From assembly GCA_020631735.1 (NCBI GenBank), contig CM036160.1, positions 1,224,407 through 1,288,406 on the forward strand: a DNA stretch of 64,000 nucleotides, read 5' to 3'. This DNA is from Saccharum officinarum (taxonomy: Eukaryota > Streptophyta > Magnoliopsida > Poales > Poaceae). Position 1 is the stretch's first letter; each line of letters opens with the position of its first letter. The notes below the pieces were generated by a model. The model worked only from the letters and a program-made list of their open reading frames with translations, was not told the origin of the DNA and did not search any database. The translations under genes and the position numbers were made by a program. Below, one piece after another: positions 31,701 to 43,997 of the stretch.

Positions 31701-32373
31701 CGATATACGAGCAGAGTCGGCCCAATCGGAAAACCACAAACAGCGGAGTTTGTACTCCAGGCAATGACAACCGTGACTACTATGGAAGAATTGAAGAAAT
31801 ATATGAACTTTCATTTCACGGTGACAAGCCTCTGAATTCTGTAATATTCAATTGCCATTGGTTCGACCCTGGAGTAACGAGGCTCACACCAAATCTTGGG
31901 CTAGTTGAAATTCGACAGGATTCTGTCTATCCAGGAGCCGATGTGTATATTGTGGCTCAACAGGCCACGCAGGTTTATTACACACCATATGCGTGCAAAA
32001 GCAAAGAGCATATCTTGGGTTGGTATATTGTGCACAAGATATCGCCACATGCTAAACTACCTCTCCCCAACGATGAGGATTATAACTTCAACACAAACAC
32101 GTATGATGGGGAGTTCTTTCAAGAAGCTGGGCTATAAGGGACGTTCACGATAGACTTAACCGAAGTGATGGAAATGGAAGTAGAGAATGATGACGAGGAC
32201 GCTGGGGATGAGGTGGTAAATGAGAAGGACATACAAATGCTAGAACGATTCCTTTTAGGCGAAGCAAATGAAGACAACCTCCCGTCTTCGGATACTGAGG
32301 AGTACTTAGACATGGTTGACAGCGATGATGACACTTATGCTCCGGCTAATCCCGATGATGCAAATTATTTCTA
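28765..32373 (+). pseudogene. TNP2-type CACTA transposase, several stops and a frameshift
   Basis: The first ATG of the usual TNP2 N-terminus (MDDRQWMYSGRRS) is at 28765; an upstream in-frame ATG at 28706 is less likely. A transposase-associated domain with C-x-C-x2-C (CPCSRCG) and H-x3-H follows. A TAG at 29256 interrupts the linker; then comes the tnp2 catalytic domain with FATDGFNPYG (29738-29767) and, after a one-base shift near 29820, the PGHPGNN region and IDVMHTEKN (about 30390-30416). Further stops lie at 30613 (TAG) and 30952 (TGA). A GT donor at 31302 and CAG at 31588 fit an intron before the C-terminal domains, which contain a TAA at 32135 and end in an acidic tail at 32373. Domain order is normal for TNP2; the copy is dead. 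Confidence 0.85.
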
Positions 32374-32514
32374 ATTCACGTAATATTATGTTATATTCTA
32401 CTCCTGTTATGTTTTTTCTTAGGATCTAGGGTTTTATTTATTTTGCATATATTTCATTATGTTATTTCTAATACAATATTGTTTGTTCTGTTTAAATGCA
32501 GGAGGTCGAGCCAA

Positions 32515-34540
32515 GATGCCAGGCGGACGTCAGAGGTCGATGAGCTCCCTGTACCGGGCCTCGCAGGACGACGGGCCATCTCGGCAAAGGAGGGATCGCC
32601 GCCGGAGGGAGCCGACTCCACCGGAGGACGAGGTGCCGGCCACGCCCGAGGCCGAGGCTCAGGCGGATGAGGGGCAGGAGGACCCCGAGCAGGAGGATGA
32701 GCCATCGACCGATGCAAACGAGGGTTCGACTGCCTCAGGGGCGTCCACACCCTACTTGCGAGGTCCCGCCAGTCTCCCGGCCCGACCGATACCACTTCAC
32801 CAACGCCTAGTGATCCGCCCCGTTGGACAAAGGTACATGTTTTAACTACTCGTTCATATGATATGTTTAAAATTGAAATAGAAACTAATAATCTTTTTGT
32901 ATCACTTGTGCAGGCATTGGGAGTTTGTGGAGGGTCACGGCCGCAAACCCAATGGCATCCTGGGTCTCCTGTGCCGCGAGCACTACCCCAGCATAGTACA
33001 GTATGCCGGGAAGAGAGAGCCGACCTACACATTTGACCACTACACCGTCGCCCCAGACCCGAACTACCCAAACAAGGCGGCGAGGGTCAGAGCGGAGCTG
33101 TGGGTAAGTCTTCGTCACACAACATCGCATTCATCGTACTTTTCTTCAATTTCTTAGAGTTTATATTGCATCTGTATGCAGGACTTCTATAGGTGTGAGC
33201 AGGGGAAGGAGGCCGAGGCGGAGGTGGTGAGTACAAGGTCCTGCAGGAAGCTCATCACCGACATCATCTACGAGGCGAGACTTCAGGCCATCGTCAACTA
33301 CAACGCCACGGTCGAAGGACGGAGGGTCTCGAAGGTCGAGGCGAGAGGCATGACGCTGAGCCGGGCGCAGTACATTCAGGTAAGTGATTCCTTTTGAGAT
33401 TAAGCTATGCTCATTTCATCTGACGCTTATATGTGAAATACTTGATGATGTGCAGATGGTCCCCCAATGGTGCCAGTCGTTTCCCGAGTGCTGGGAGATG
33501 ATCGTGGACCGGTGGCTCTCTGAAGAGTGGACCGCCTAGCACGCCGAGGCCTGGGAGGCGCGTCTGCAGATGCCAGGTGTACCACACCACCAGGGCAACC
33601 GCAACCTAGCCGAGTACGCACAAGCTTGGGTACGTGAAACACTTTATGTATTGTAACGCTCAAATGTTGCCTAATTACTAATCATCTTGTTGTCTTCCTC
33701 ACAGACGGCATCACACGGTGGCCAGCCTTGCAGCACGTTCATGGCATACGCCATGTCCCACAAGGGCAAGGCCACCGCACCGGAGACCTCCTACAACCCC
33801 GACGACCCCCCCGAGGCATACTCCAACTCCAGCGTCCACACCCGCCTCACTGACTACACAGAGGTGGCAAGGGCGGTCCATGGGGCCGACTTTGATCCGG
33901 CCAGCGAGGACCTGGACGGAAGCCTCGTGATGAGGGTCGGAGGAGGGAAGAAGCACGGGCGGTATTAGCTTGGCGACGGCGTCATCGACTCGTCCTCCAC
34001 TCCCACTCTGTCCTAGCTCCGAGCACAGACCACGAGCGGGAGCGTCCCCATACGCCCACGCCCATCGCCTTTGCAGTCGCTGGTCGCCGAGCTCGAGGTT
34101 ATTTTTGTTTTACTCGTCGTACATTGATGTTTAAATGTTTGTATTGTTCTAACATTCCCTTTGTATTATCGTAGGCTCGCCTGGAAAGAGAAAGGGAGGA
34201 GCGCAAGCTCACCGAGGCCCAGATGCAGTCCCAGATGGAGGCCCAGTTGGAGGCCCAAGCTAAGCAGATGCAAGATCTCATCACGTTTATGGCCTCCCAG
34301 GGCATGCAGGTGCCCGCAGCGCTCATGGCTCCTCCACCGCCATCTCAGAACGCGGATACTACTCCTGTAAGTATCGATTCCTCAGTGTTTTGTTTCTGCA
34401 TTTGCTTGTCTGACATAGACATCTAATTTTTGCAGCCTCCGTCGGCGGGTTCGAACAACCCGCAAGCGCCTGGATGGAACACGCCTGGGGGTCAAGGCGG
34501 GACTCCTTCTCCGGGGTGGCCAGGGCAAGGTTGGCCATGA
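32515..34540 (+). pseudogene. Second CACTA gene (TnpA-like/plant transposase 24 type), seven putative exons
   Basis: From ATG 32515 the exons, by GT-AG consensus, are 32515-32832, 32914-33103, 33182-33379, 33456-33629, 33705-34097, 34175-34366 and 34436-34540. They encode an Arg/acidic N-terminal region with PPEDE, a Trp-rich central region (FPECWEMIVDRW), a segment with GGGKKHGRY, and a coiled coil rich in Gln and Met (34200-34300), ending in a Gly/Pro tail. This layout is that of the second protein of grass CACTA elements, thought to bind the subterminal repeats. In-frame stops lie in exon 4 near 33536 and in exon 5 near 33966 and 34014. Several are single transitions away from a sense codon. 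Confidence 0.72.
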
Positions 34541-34814
34541 CTGTGTTTAAAGTGTCGTCTCTAGTAGATTGTGAACTTTAGAATGAAAACTTATTATGTT
34601 TCGATGATAACTTGTAATGGTTAACTTTCGTTTAGTTCAAATATTGTGATGAATGTGCTATATGCGTGGTGTATGTGAACGTGACATATATGTGATGAAT
34701 GTGATATGTAGATGTGATATATGTGTTTATACTTGATGAATGTGATTTATATGTGATAATGTGATTTATATGTGTAATGAAGTGGAAAATCAAAAGAAAA
34801 AACCAACATTTCTC

Positions 34815-35310
34815 ACTTTGCCGAGGGTTCCCTTTGCCGAGTGCAATGGTCATTGCCCTCGGCAAAGGTCAGGCTTTACCGAGAGCCTAGCCAGACTGGC
34901 CCTCGGCAAACATTTTTTTAAAAAAAAGAAAATTCTTTACCGAGAGCCGGTTCTCGGCAAATATTTTTTTTAAAAAAAAGTTTGCCGAGAGCCTGGCCAG
35001 ACTGGCTCTCGGCAAAGAATTTTTTTCAAAAAAAAAAAGAAAATTCTTTGCCGAGAGCCAGCCAAATGGGCTCTCGGCAAAGAAAGCGGGCCCGTTAACG
35101 GCACCTTTTCTTTGCCGAGGGCCGCGTTGGCTCTCGGCAAAGCCTTTGCCGAGAGCCCGATAAACGGCTCTCGGCAAAGAAGGCTTTGCCGATCGGGTTT
35201 TTGCCGAAGCAGCTTTGCCGAGAGCTGCTCTCGGCAAAGTCTTTGCCGAGGGTCTGAGAGGCTTTGCCGAGAGCCTGGAGCCCTCGGCAAAGCCGCCAGC
35301 TCCAGTAGTG
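34815..35310. repeat. CACTA right subterminal repeats and TIR
   Basis: A dense run of TTTGCCGAG/CTCGGCAAA pairs leads to the right terminus TCCAGTAGTG. Short ORFs on both strands across it are artefacts of the repeat. Confidence 0.88.
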
Positions 35311-35313
35311 AGC

Positions 35314-35645
35314 GGCTAGTGCTGATTTGTCCGTACACTGCAACGGGTGGAAAAAAATTTACCTCTCATAGTTGACACCTTCTATAGGATGGTACACGGT
35401 ATTTCGAGGAGAGGAGAGACCAATGTCCTTGATCATGGCATTACCCATGTTTACTGCACCTTGGTTGAGTAGGGCTAAATATTCCGGACATCATTCCAAA
35501 TTGCTCATCTGATTGGATATTTCAGTATTAAGTATGTGTAGTTGTGGAATACAATAAACAACATGATGAATGTAACATTCAGTGTTTTTTGTAATATAAA
35601 AATACCAACATTTTAAATTTTTTCCTGTGATGTATGTTGCATATA
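35314..35645. other. Unassigned sequence between CACTA and Stowaway
   Basis: This should be the original upstream flank of the Hop pseudogene, displaced by the CACTA insertion. AT-rich, no ORF or motif seen. Confidence 0.3.
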
Positions 35646-35866
35646 CTCCCTCCATCCCATAATAAGTGCACTTGTAGAATTCAAAATTTGTTCCCAAATA
35701 AGAGCACTTCTATGTATAAGACAACCTAACTTTAGTTGCCTTTTTCTACTTTCTCTCTTTCTAAAGTGCAATAATTACACCTTTATAAAGGTATATATGT
35801 GTAATTTCTCACTGGCAATAATTACACCAAAACCTTAGAAGTGCACTTCTTTTGGGACGGAGGGAG
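35646..35866. mobile_element. Stowaway-type MITE
   Basis: Ends CTCCCTCCATCCCATAATAAG and CTTTTGGGACGGAGGGAG are the classic Stowaway (Tc1/mariner) inverted repeats. TA precedes the left end; the right flank is CA, so the TA duplication has decayed. Length 221 bp, no ORF. Confidence 0.85.
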
Positions 35867-36594
35867 CAGTTGTTAGGACAAACTTAAGTCAAATGTTTTC
35901 CCTTTCTGTCCAAATTCAAAATTCACAACTTCAAAGCTTTTCGCAACAAACTACGTGCCATGGAGTAGACCAAGTCAACATCATGATAATAGATATTTTC
36001 ACATAAATGATTTTTGGGGAAACAATAAAATTTGGTTGAATTTGAGCTCACTAGAATTCAAGATGAACCACCTGACATATGTTTTCGGATATAATTTCTA
36101 AAATTGAAACCTTAGCTCCTTCTCACCTCCGTCAAAAGGAATTCTTCATTTAATTGGTGTGCATACATGTAGTATTTCGACATTGCATGTGTGAGCTGGT
36201 GTTTCTTTTGTTTGACCCGATTTCTTTGGTGTTTTGAACGCAACGAAGAATAGGAACTGTGGGCTCTAGTCCTATGACCATCCTGTCACCAAGTGATAGA
36301 CGACCAGGCCTCTGGTCCTTGCGACAATAGCAAGGAGATCACGTTTCATAACCAGGCGCCGTTCCTCAATTTCATTGACCCTGCCGTCTCCTTCCTTCTA
36401 CCTGCCTCCCTCTCTACTTTCTGTCTTCGCCGCCTCTGCTTTCCATCGGCATCCGCTGGAGCCTCCAGGAAGCCAAGCCATCCTCTCGTCGAGCCTTCCT
36501 GCGCCACCACAACGGCGTCCCTTCCGCAAGCTGAGGAACCCCTCTATGCCACCTCTTCGTCTAGGAACCGGTGCCTCTCGTCTTCACTGAGGCA
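35867..36594. other. Unassigned; G+C/pyrimidine-rich at its right end
   Basis: The first 500 bp are AT-rich with no feature. From about 36380 the sequence becomes C/T-rich and then G+C-rich, like a grass 5' UTR or first exon, and is cut by the LTR insertion at 36595; the other side resumes at 62398. No protein family can be recognised. Confidence 0.3.
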
Positions 36595-38455
36595 TGTAAC
36601 ACCCTGTGTTTTTGTATCATGTTAAAAACCACTAAAAATTTGAACATTTTAAAACTTTACAACAAATCAAAACTTGACTAGCGTAATTAGGTAAAACCCT
36701 TTCGAAAATGCTTTCCATAACCCTTGCATCAAAATCCACCATATGCATGTAGGATAGAATGCTTGATTGAAGTGCTTGATTGTTTGAGTGACAAAATGCT
36801 TGAATAACTGAATGCTTGTTTGCATGTTTGATCTCTGGAATTTATTTGCGGCACCAAAAGTCTTGTTTACATTTTTTCCATTCCATGATCAATGAATTAT
36901 TTAAAACCCTTTTTCTCTAATTTTATAGAAGTAGAGAATGCATCATAAATGTTTATTACATTCATCTATGAAAGTCACTTTGTGATTAGATTATAGATTT
37001 AAATTTTCCTTTCCCAAATTGCATTATACTTAATTTCTTGCATTGAATCTAGAAATATATTATATTAGATACATAGTTACGTTTTCTAAAATATTTGAAC
37101 TACAATATATACTAACAATATTTTGCTCTCGTCTTAATTATTCATGAATAAATATAGTCATTAACATAATAGATAATATTTAGATATACATCATAGCAAG
37201 TATAATCTATTTTCTGGGAAAAAGAAAAGGCATTTCCTAAATGGAAAAATGAACCCTTGGGCTTAAATTCCCTCCTCGTCTTCCCTCTGGCCCAGGCGCA
37301 GCCCATCCCTTCTTTTCCCCTTTCCCCTCTCACCGCGTGGGCTGGCGCCAGGCTCTCGGCCCAACTGGATGCAGCGCAGTGGCCGACGGGTAGGGCCCGC
37401 TCGTCAGCACTCTCTTCGCCCGAACGTCAACAAGGCGCTGTGCGCCTGTCGCCATGGCCAGCGAACTCGCTGTGCTGAACCGACCTTCTCCGGTGTCGTG
37501 TGCCGATCCAGCAGGAGCTCTGCCATGGACGCCGAAATATCTCCACCAACGCCGTACTGTGTCCACCAACCTATCCCGGCTATAAATAAGCCGGCGATAG
37601 CCGCTGTCGAGGACAATCGGAGGAAGGAAGAAGAAGCTCGGAGGTTTGGGCTCAAGCCGGCGCCCGACGTGGCCGGGGCGGGGCTGCTGCCAAATCCTCT
37701 GCGCCGGGGTCGGTCGCAGCGCCGGAGTCACGGGCCGCAGCCCGCAGCAGCCTGGCCCTCTATCGTCGGAACAGCCGCCGCACGGTCCGCGCCGCTGCAG
37801 GAGGTCGACGAGTCCGCTGCTCTGCCGGGCCGAGCGCTGCCCGCGGCGTGCCCCTCAAGATTAAACTCTCCACCGAGCTCTGCCGCCACCGCTGTCCACC
37901 TCAAGATTAAACTTCAGGAGCTTTGCCGGGCCGAGCTACGCGTTCGCCGCCACCGCTGTGTCGTCCGCCTGCGTCCTGTCTCTCTTCCACTTCTCTCTCT
38001 CCCCTCTGTCTCTCTCCCTTTCTAGTTTCTCCCTCCCTCTCTCTCCTTCTCTTTCTCCCTCTCCCTATGGCGGAGACGAGGACGACCGACGGAGTGGGAA
38101 CACTACCGGAATTCACTTCTTTGCTCAGCGCCGGAGGCTTTGCCGAGCGTTTTTTTTCGGGCGCTCAGCAAAGAAGGCTTTGCCGAGAGCCAAATAAAAA
38201 ACACTCGGCAAAGCCTCTACAATCGGCAAAGAAGGCTTTGCCGAGCGTCCGATAAACGGCTCTCGGCAAAGAAGTTTCTTTGCCGAGAGCCAAAAAAAAA
38301 AACACTCGGCAAAGAAGGCTTTGCCGAGCGTCCGATAAACGGCTTTCGGCAAAGAAGTTTCTTTGCCGAGAGCCAAAAAAAACACTCGGCAAAGGCTTCT
38401 TTGCCGAGTGCCAAAGTAAAACACTCGGCAAAACAATTTTTCAAACCACATTTTG

Positions 38456-39057
38456 GTGCCCTAAACGAATTCAAATAAAAAAGTTTTCAACTACAAAGTT
38501 TCATAACTTTTCATGATCTACAAACTTTATATTGGTTATTTCTTTATTCGACAAAGTAATAATTACGTTGTTCACAAAATCTATATGTCTCTCATGTAGT
38601 TCTATGAAACTACAAGAGAGATATATAAGATTTGTGAACAATGTTAGCACCACAATTTCGGATGGAAAAACTTCCCAAATGAAGTTTGTAGATCTCGAAA
38701 GGTTATGAAACATTGTAGTTGACCACTTTTTAATTTGAATTCATCTTGTCATAGAAAAATACGTTTGAAATTCAAAATTTTAAAATTTTAAAATTCGAAT
38801 TTTTCAAAAGACCTCGGATGGAAAAGCTTCCTAAATGAAATTTGTAGATCTCAAAAAGTTATGAAACATTGTAGTTGACCACTTTTTCATTTGAATTCAT
38901 CTTGTCATGCAAAACTACGTTTGAAATTCAAAATTTTAAAATTTGAATTTTTCAAAAGACCTCGGATGGAAAAACTTTCTATATGGAAAATGTAGTGCTC
39001 GAAAAGTTATGAAACTTTGTGGTTGACAACTTTTTGATTTGAATTCGTTTAGGGCCT
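38456..39057. repeat. Foldback and 150-bp tandem repeat inside the small CACTA
   Basis: About 2.6 copies of a 148-156-bp unit containing CGGATGGAAAA start at 38659, 38815 and 38963. The last unit is the inverted match of 38456-38535, and an inner inverted repeat lies at about 38556-38650, so the interior can fold back on itself. Confidence 0.75.
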
Positions 39058-39130
39058 CAAACAATCAATTTTTATTTGGTTTAGTATAATATTTGAGTAA
39101 CTGAAACGACATATAGACGCATGTGAGTGT

Positions 39131-39195
39131 GTAGTGCAGGTGGCAGAGGAGTTATCGCGTGAGTGAGAGGTCACGAGTTCGAATCCCGCCGACCG
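39131..39195 (+). ncRNA. tRNA-like segment with A and B boxes
   Basis: TGGCAGAGGAG at 39141 resembles a polymerase III A box, and GAGTTCGAATCCC at 39175 contains a full B-box consensus at the right spacing. The T-loop-like stem around GTTCGAATC is present but no complete cloverleaf can be drawn, so this is a tRNA-derived fragment, not a working tRNA gene. Confidence 0.5.
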
Positions 39196-41070
39196 CGTAG
39201 CCGCGAATTTTGCGCGAAAAATGCCGCGACTTGCGACTTCGACGGAGACGAGCGGGCACTGGCCAGTGGGCCCCTCGCCCGATTGAAAAAAAAATTTCCA
39301 GATTTTTTTTCGCATTTTTTAATTTCGCGCTTTGCCAAGCGTCGGGCTCTCGGCAAAGGCTTTGCCGAGTGCCCGATAAACGGCTCTCGGCAAAGAAGCC
39401 TTTGCCGATCGGATTTTTGCCGAGGGCGCTTTGCCGAGAGCTGCGCTCGGCAAAGGCTTTGCCGAGGGCCTTAGAGGCTTTGCCGAGAGCCTGAGGCCCT
39501 CAGCAAAGCAGCCGGCTCCGGTTGTGGAAGTCCAAGCCGGACTCTAGGCCGCGTCGCTATGGCCAGTGGCCACGCGACACCTCACCCGGGCCCGCTAGGC
39601 AGCCTCACCACTCCCTCTCCTCCTACGCGGTTCACGTGAAACAAAGGGAGAGAAGGCGAGTCTACAGGTCGGTGTATGGGTGCACGGGAACAGTGCCGGT
39701 CAGATCTGACAGCTGACCGGACCCGCGCGTCAGCCGCTGGGAAAATGCTAGGGGTACACGGGGAAATAAAAGGTAAGCTTTTAATTACAGAAAAATTACC
39801 AGAAAATTCCTAAATTAAGTAGCGTCACACTAGAACCTACTTAAGTATTTTCCACCCATTTCCTATTAGTTAAAATTGTAGAAATAATTTTCATGCTCCT
39901 TTGCATTCACCGATAAGCTTAGGAATTTCATAACTTTCTCGTTTTAATTTTGAATTTCATAATTCTTTCACCATAAATCTTCTAAAATCATGCTCTACAT
40001 TTTCATACCATTTTCACTAATTTTTTGTTCCCATTTAAATTCTAGTCTGTGTGCTTTTATTTCCTTTATATAATTAAATACACGACCCGTAGTTATTATT
40101 TATGCGCTAACCGTAGTAATACTCTTGCTTGTCATATATGTTGAGCATATATATGCACCATGACATGTATATTATGGAAGAACCACCCAAATTATATGGC
40201 CCACATGCATCCGTCATTATCCTTAAGACCTCTGACTACTGCACACGAGAGCCAGATAATCCGGTAGTCTGTCGAGTGTCCTCGGAGAACCCCGAATCAT
40301 CCAGATTTTACAACTCATACAGGATCAACAATGGAGTTGCCACAACATTACAACACTTATTACAAAAATAACTTACATCAGAGTGCGGAAGTCTTATAAC
40401 ATTAGTTTACAAAACATGTTTAAGTAAAACCTATCTTAAGTTCCAAAAGGTGAATAGAACAACGGAAGCAATTTAGAAGAAGCACCTAAGATAGAAGATA
40501 CATTTAGATCATATCAAGCCCACCGACATGACCTTGATTAGCAGCACAAATCAGAACCTGCAACAGGGGTTAACAAATCCTAAGTACTCAATTGTACTCC
40601 GCAAGACTTACTCGACGAAAAAAAGACTCCAAGGATATGCTGGCTTACGGGAAATCAAGTAATTTAAGAGATCTAGTTTATACCTAATCTAGATCAAGCA
40701 CTTTTTAAATCATCTCATCCCATCCGTTCTCATCATCATAAATATCATGTTCCATTATTTAACTACGATGTAGAGTGGAGAATCGAGTCTCCTTGTCCGA
40801 GAAGCAACGACGATTCGAATCAATTAAATCCAGCTGGGGATTTCCAACCACACGACATATGCAGATCCCGAACCTACATATATCAACCATCACTTGGATC
40901 CTCTAGAACCGAAACGGGTTCGCGCAACCCGAGAGCACAGTACTCCACCACCCAACCCTATATTGAGTAGGGTGGGTACACGCTACTCTTGCCATCTCTC
41001 CACTCCTAGTGCGCGGTTGTCCTTTCCCATAATGGAATAGCCGAGATTTTAGGCTTATCGGAGTATGTGG

Positions 41071-43952
41071 TGTCACACCCATTTTTAAGGACAAAAATAG
41101 GATGCATAAAAGACTCATGTGCGCCCCAGGAAACAGTCGCACACATAAGTTGACAAATTACAAAGTATCATCACAGTGCTTATTACATAACGAATAAGTA
41201 TTTAAGACATAGTCTTGAACGATAGGTAATAATTACTAATAGTAATTCTTCAGCGAAAACTCCACACAGGGACACGGTTGACTGGTTGACACCAAGACTA
41301 GTACTCATTCCGATAATCTTCCTCTATATCTTCATCTGTTATGGTGGAAATAGCAAGGGTGAGTTCATGTCGAACTCCACAAATATAACACAGGGTTCAT
41401 GAGGCTCAAAAAGGCTAGACACTGTTTAACTGCGTTTAGCTTTTTTAATCATATATTAGCAATTGAGTAGCATCAAGATAAACCACTTCCCATTAAAGAA
41501 CCAATGATCAATTGTAATAGGGATAATGAATAGCATTAACATGAGCATAATAATAATCAACAATAATTAAACATGATATAACAGTTATGATCAACTATTC
41601 CATAAGAATCCCCAAGGCCGCTCGTATCCGTGAGCACGGCTAGTATACCAGTTTTTAACTCTGCGCAGAGGTGTACACTTTCACTGTAAGTCATGATTTC
41701 CAAATGAGTGGGGAGATCAAGCCCAAACACCCGAGAACCATATAAAGCCACTCAAAAGTTCGTCTAACAAGTTAGGGCCATTAGATTTCACTCGGCAGGC
41801 AGATGTAGAACCCCCCTTCCCTGTGGCACAACAACCGCAGCCTATACACACTAGGCCAGGGGCTCGGACTACACCCAACATGGCAAGCCATTCTTACGCC
41901 ATTTAAGGTAACCTCTAACAAGCTAGAAAAGGTCTCTTGAACAACTAAAGCCAGAGCCATATAGCCCTCACAGCTGTACTGTATATCCCGGTTATCACTT
42001 ACAGATAAGTCCTTATGGAGAGAAACCAGAGCATCAAAATAATACACAAGCTCTAGCTCCCTTTTAACAACAATGAAATCATCTTAATAGTTGATTGCTT
42101 AATCCATTAATCCAATTACAAGATCATTGTTCTTAGTTTAAGCACTAGCAATAGCTACCCATATGCATTCCCAAGGTTGTCAAGGAATCAAGATAACAAT
42201 CACTAAGTTATAATCTCTAAGGTTGTCAAGGTAAGCACATGCATATGTATGACAATTCAATGTATAGGTAACAAGGATAGTCCTGTGTTATACTTGCCTT
42301 GATCAAAGCTCTCCAAGTGATACTGCTGACTTGGCTCAAAGTAATACTCCGAATCGTCCAAATACTGCTCACCTTCTATATTCGATCATCAATCAACAAC
42401 ACACATGCATCCAATCAAACATACACGAAGCAAACAAAGAGATATAATTAGAACAGTACACCAACAGTAGCAAAACAGTAATAAAAGCTTATAAAACTCT
42501 TCTACACGTTTCTACGATCACACAGACGCAAAGATCACCAAATTCGGAGTTAAAACGTGAAAGTTATGAATTTTCTAAGATTTCCTATAGATAAATAAAT
42601 ACTTAATTATAACCTCGAAAAATAAATTATCAAAACTAACTGTACAACTACACTAACATGTAGAGCTCGCAAATACGAACCTAACGCAATTTGAACGGAT
42701 CAAATCGGAATTAAAATGAAGATTTTATGACCAAAACAATCCTAGTGGCAAAACTGTAAATACCTGAAAACGTATTTTTGACTTATCCGGGAGAAAATAC
42801 GCTTTCAAAACACGAAAACGTATTTCAGACAATACGCTAAGGACTGCGGGTTCTAATCTGAAAAAGTCTAGGGGCTCTTTATCAATTTTACCCGCGAAGG
42901 GGTATCTTCTAATCTCGTGCGTCCATCTGAGAACGGACGGCTCGTGTTCATCATCAAGTGCACAGTGAAATATCCGGCCATCCCTATCAAGTCCGGCCGG
43001 TGGCTGCCATTGCCGGCGGCTCCTCCATGGCCGGAGGTGGCGAATCTCCCCACTGAGACCACCAATCAAGCCCGCGTTTGGTCCAAACGGTAGAGAAGCT
43101 CCGTGCGAACTCATCTAGGCATTTAGAACTAGCTACGTTCGACCATACGTGACGCGCGGCTACAAGGGAGCGGCGGCGCCATTGCCGGTTTACCGGAGCT
43201 CACCAAAACCGTGATTCAAAACGTCTCAACACAAAAGGAGAGCACGGGAAGAAAGAGGAGGAGACAGCGAACTCACCAATGCGAAGAAAAAGAGCCCGAA
43301 CCTACCCACAAGCTCCACCGGCGACCAACCGAAAGAGCCTAGGGTTCCGACCTCCTATGCCCAAAATCTCGTGATGAAGCTCGGGTTTTAGATGGAAAAC
43401 GGAACATAGGGGGTCACGGCTTCTTATTTGTAGCTTCAATTTACCGTAATCGGGTAGGAAATCCCGAAGAAATCGGCAAGAATCGGTGGCGGCAATACTT
43501 GAGTCCGGCTCGGTCACGATTCGAAAGGGAGAAGACGACTGACACGCGGCCCCCACCTGTCAGCGGTACAGGGAGGGAGAGGGTGCGCGGCTGGGCGGGC
43601 TCGGCGGCTGGGCTCGACTGCTGGGCCGCTGCGGCGCTGGGCTCGGCTGCTGGGTCGCTGCGATGCTGGACCGGCCCACGCGGGCAGACGCGAGATGGAG
43701 CAGGCCTCCCTGAACGGGCCGCGGCCACCAGCTGAAGGTAAGTTGTTTTTTTTTCTTTTGTTTCTTTTCTTTTCTAATTTTCCAAAAGTATCTCAAATAA
43801 AATTTTCTAATCCAAAATGGAATAAAATAAATTCACACCACATAAAAGAAAAATGCAACAGCATGAATGCAACACCAATATTCTTTTTAAAATTTTAATT
43901 CCCTTTATCTAAATTATTTAAAATTCATTACTCCTAAAATTTGGGTGTTACA
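41071..43952 (-). repeat. 3' LTR of the young chromovirus
   Basis: Same length as the 5' LTR; differs at 41256, 41630, 42717, 43298 and 43322. Confidence 0.95.
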
Positions 43953-43976
43953 AATTCTACCCCCCTTAAAAGAATC
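43953..43976 (-). other. Polypurine tract
   Basis: On the minus strand AAGGGGGGTAGAATT leads directly into the 3' LTR start TGTAACACC. Confidence 0.85.
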
Positions 43977-43997
43977 TCGTCCTCGAGATTGAACTGC

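Larger units (their letters stand above)
23892..35310 (+). mobile_element. CACTA (En/Spm) transposon, 11.4 kb, TSD AGC
   Basis: The left end reads CACTACCGGAAACAG and the right end CTCCAGTAGTG, complement CACTACTGGAG; AGC flanks both sides (23889-23891, 35311-35313). Both ends carry repeated TTTGCCGAGAGC/GCTCTCGGCAAA subterminal motifs. On the plus strand it holds a TNP2-type transposase gene (28765-32373) and a second transposition gene (32515-34540), both interrupted by stops. Other parts are a long foldback, a minisatellite, a second copy of the left terminus at 27875 and a 92-bp inverted repeat before TNP2. Confidence 0.92.
38101..39526. mobile_element. Non-autonomous CACTA element, 1.4 kb, TSD GAA
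   Basis: The left end is CACTACCGGAATTC, the right end CCGGTTGTG (complement CACAACCGG, one change from CACTA). GAA flanks both sides (38098-38100, 39527-39529). Both ends carry TTTGCCGAG/CTCGGCAAA repeats like those of the 11.4-kb element, so it could use the same transposase. The interior has a foldback, a tandem repeat of about 150 bp and a tRNA-like segment; there is no transposase gene. Confidence 0.88.

Noticed and set aside
34761..35375. Several ORFs of 60-120 codons on both strands
   Set aside because: They are translations of the repeated TTTGCCGAG/CTCGGCAAA motif, as are those at 23802-25548 and 38125-39494.
39131..39195. Functional tRNA gene
   Set aside because: The B box is good but no complete cloverleaf or anticodon stem can be drawn.
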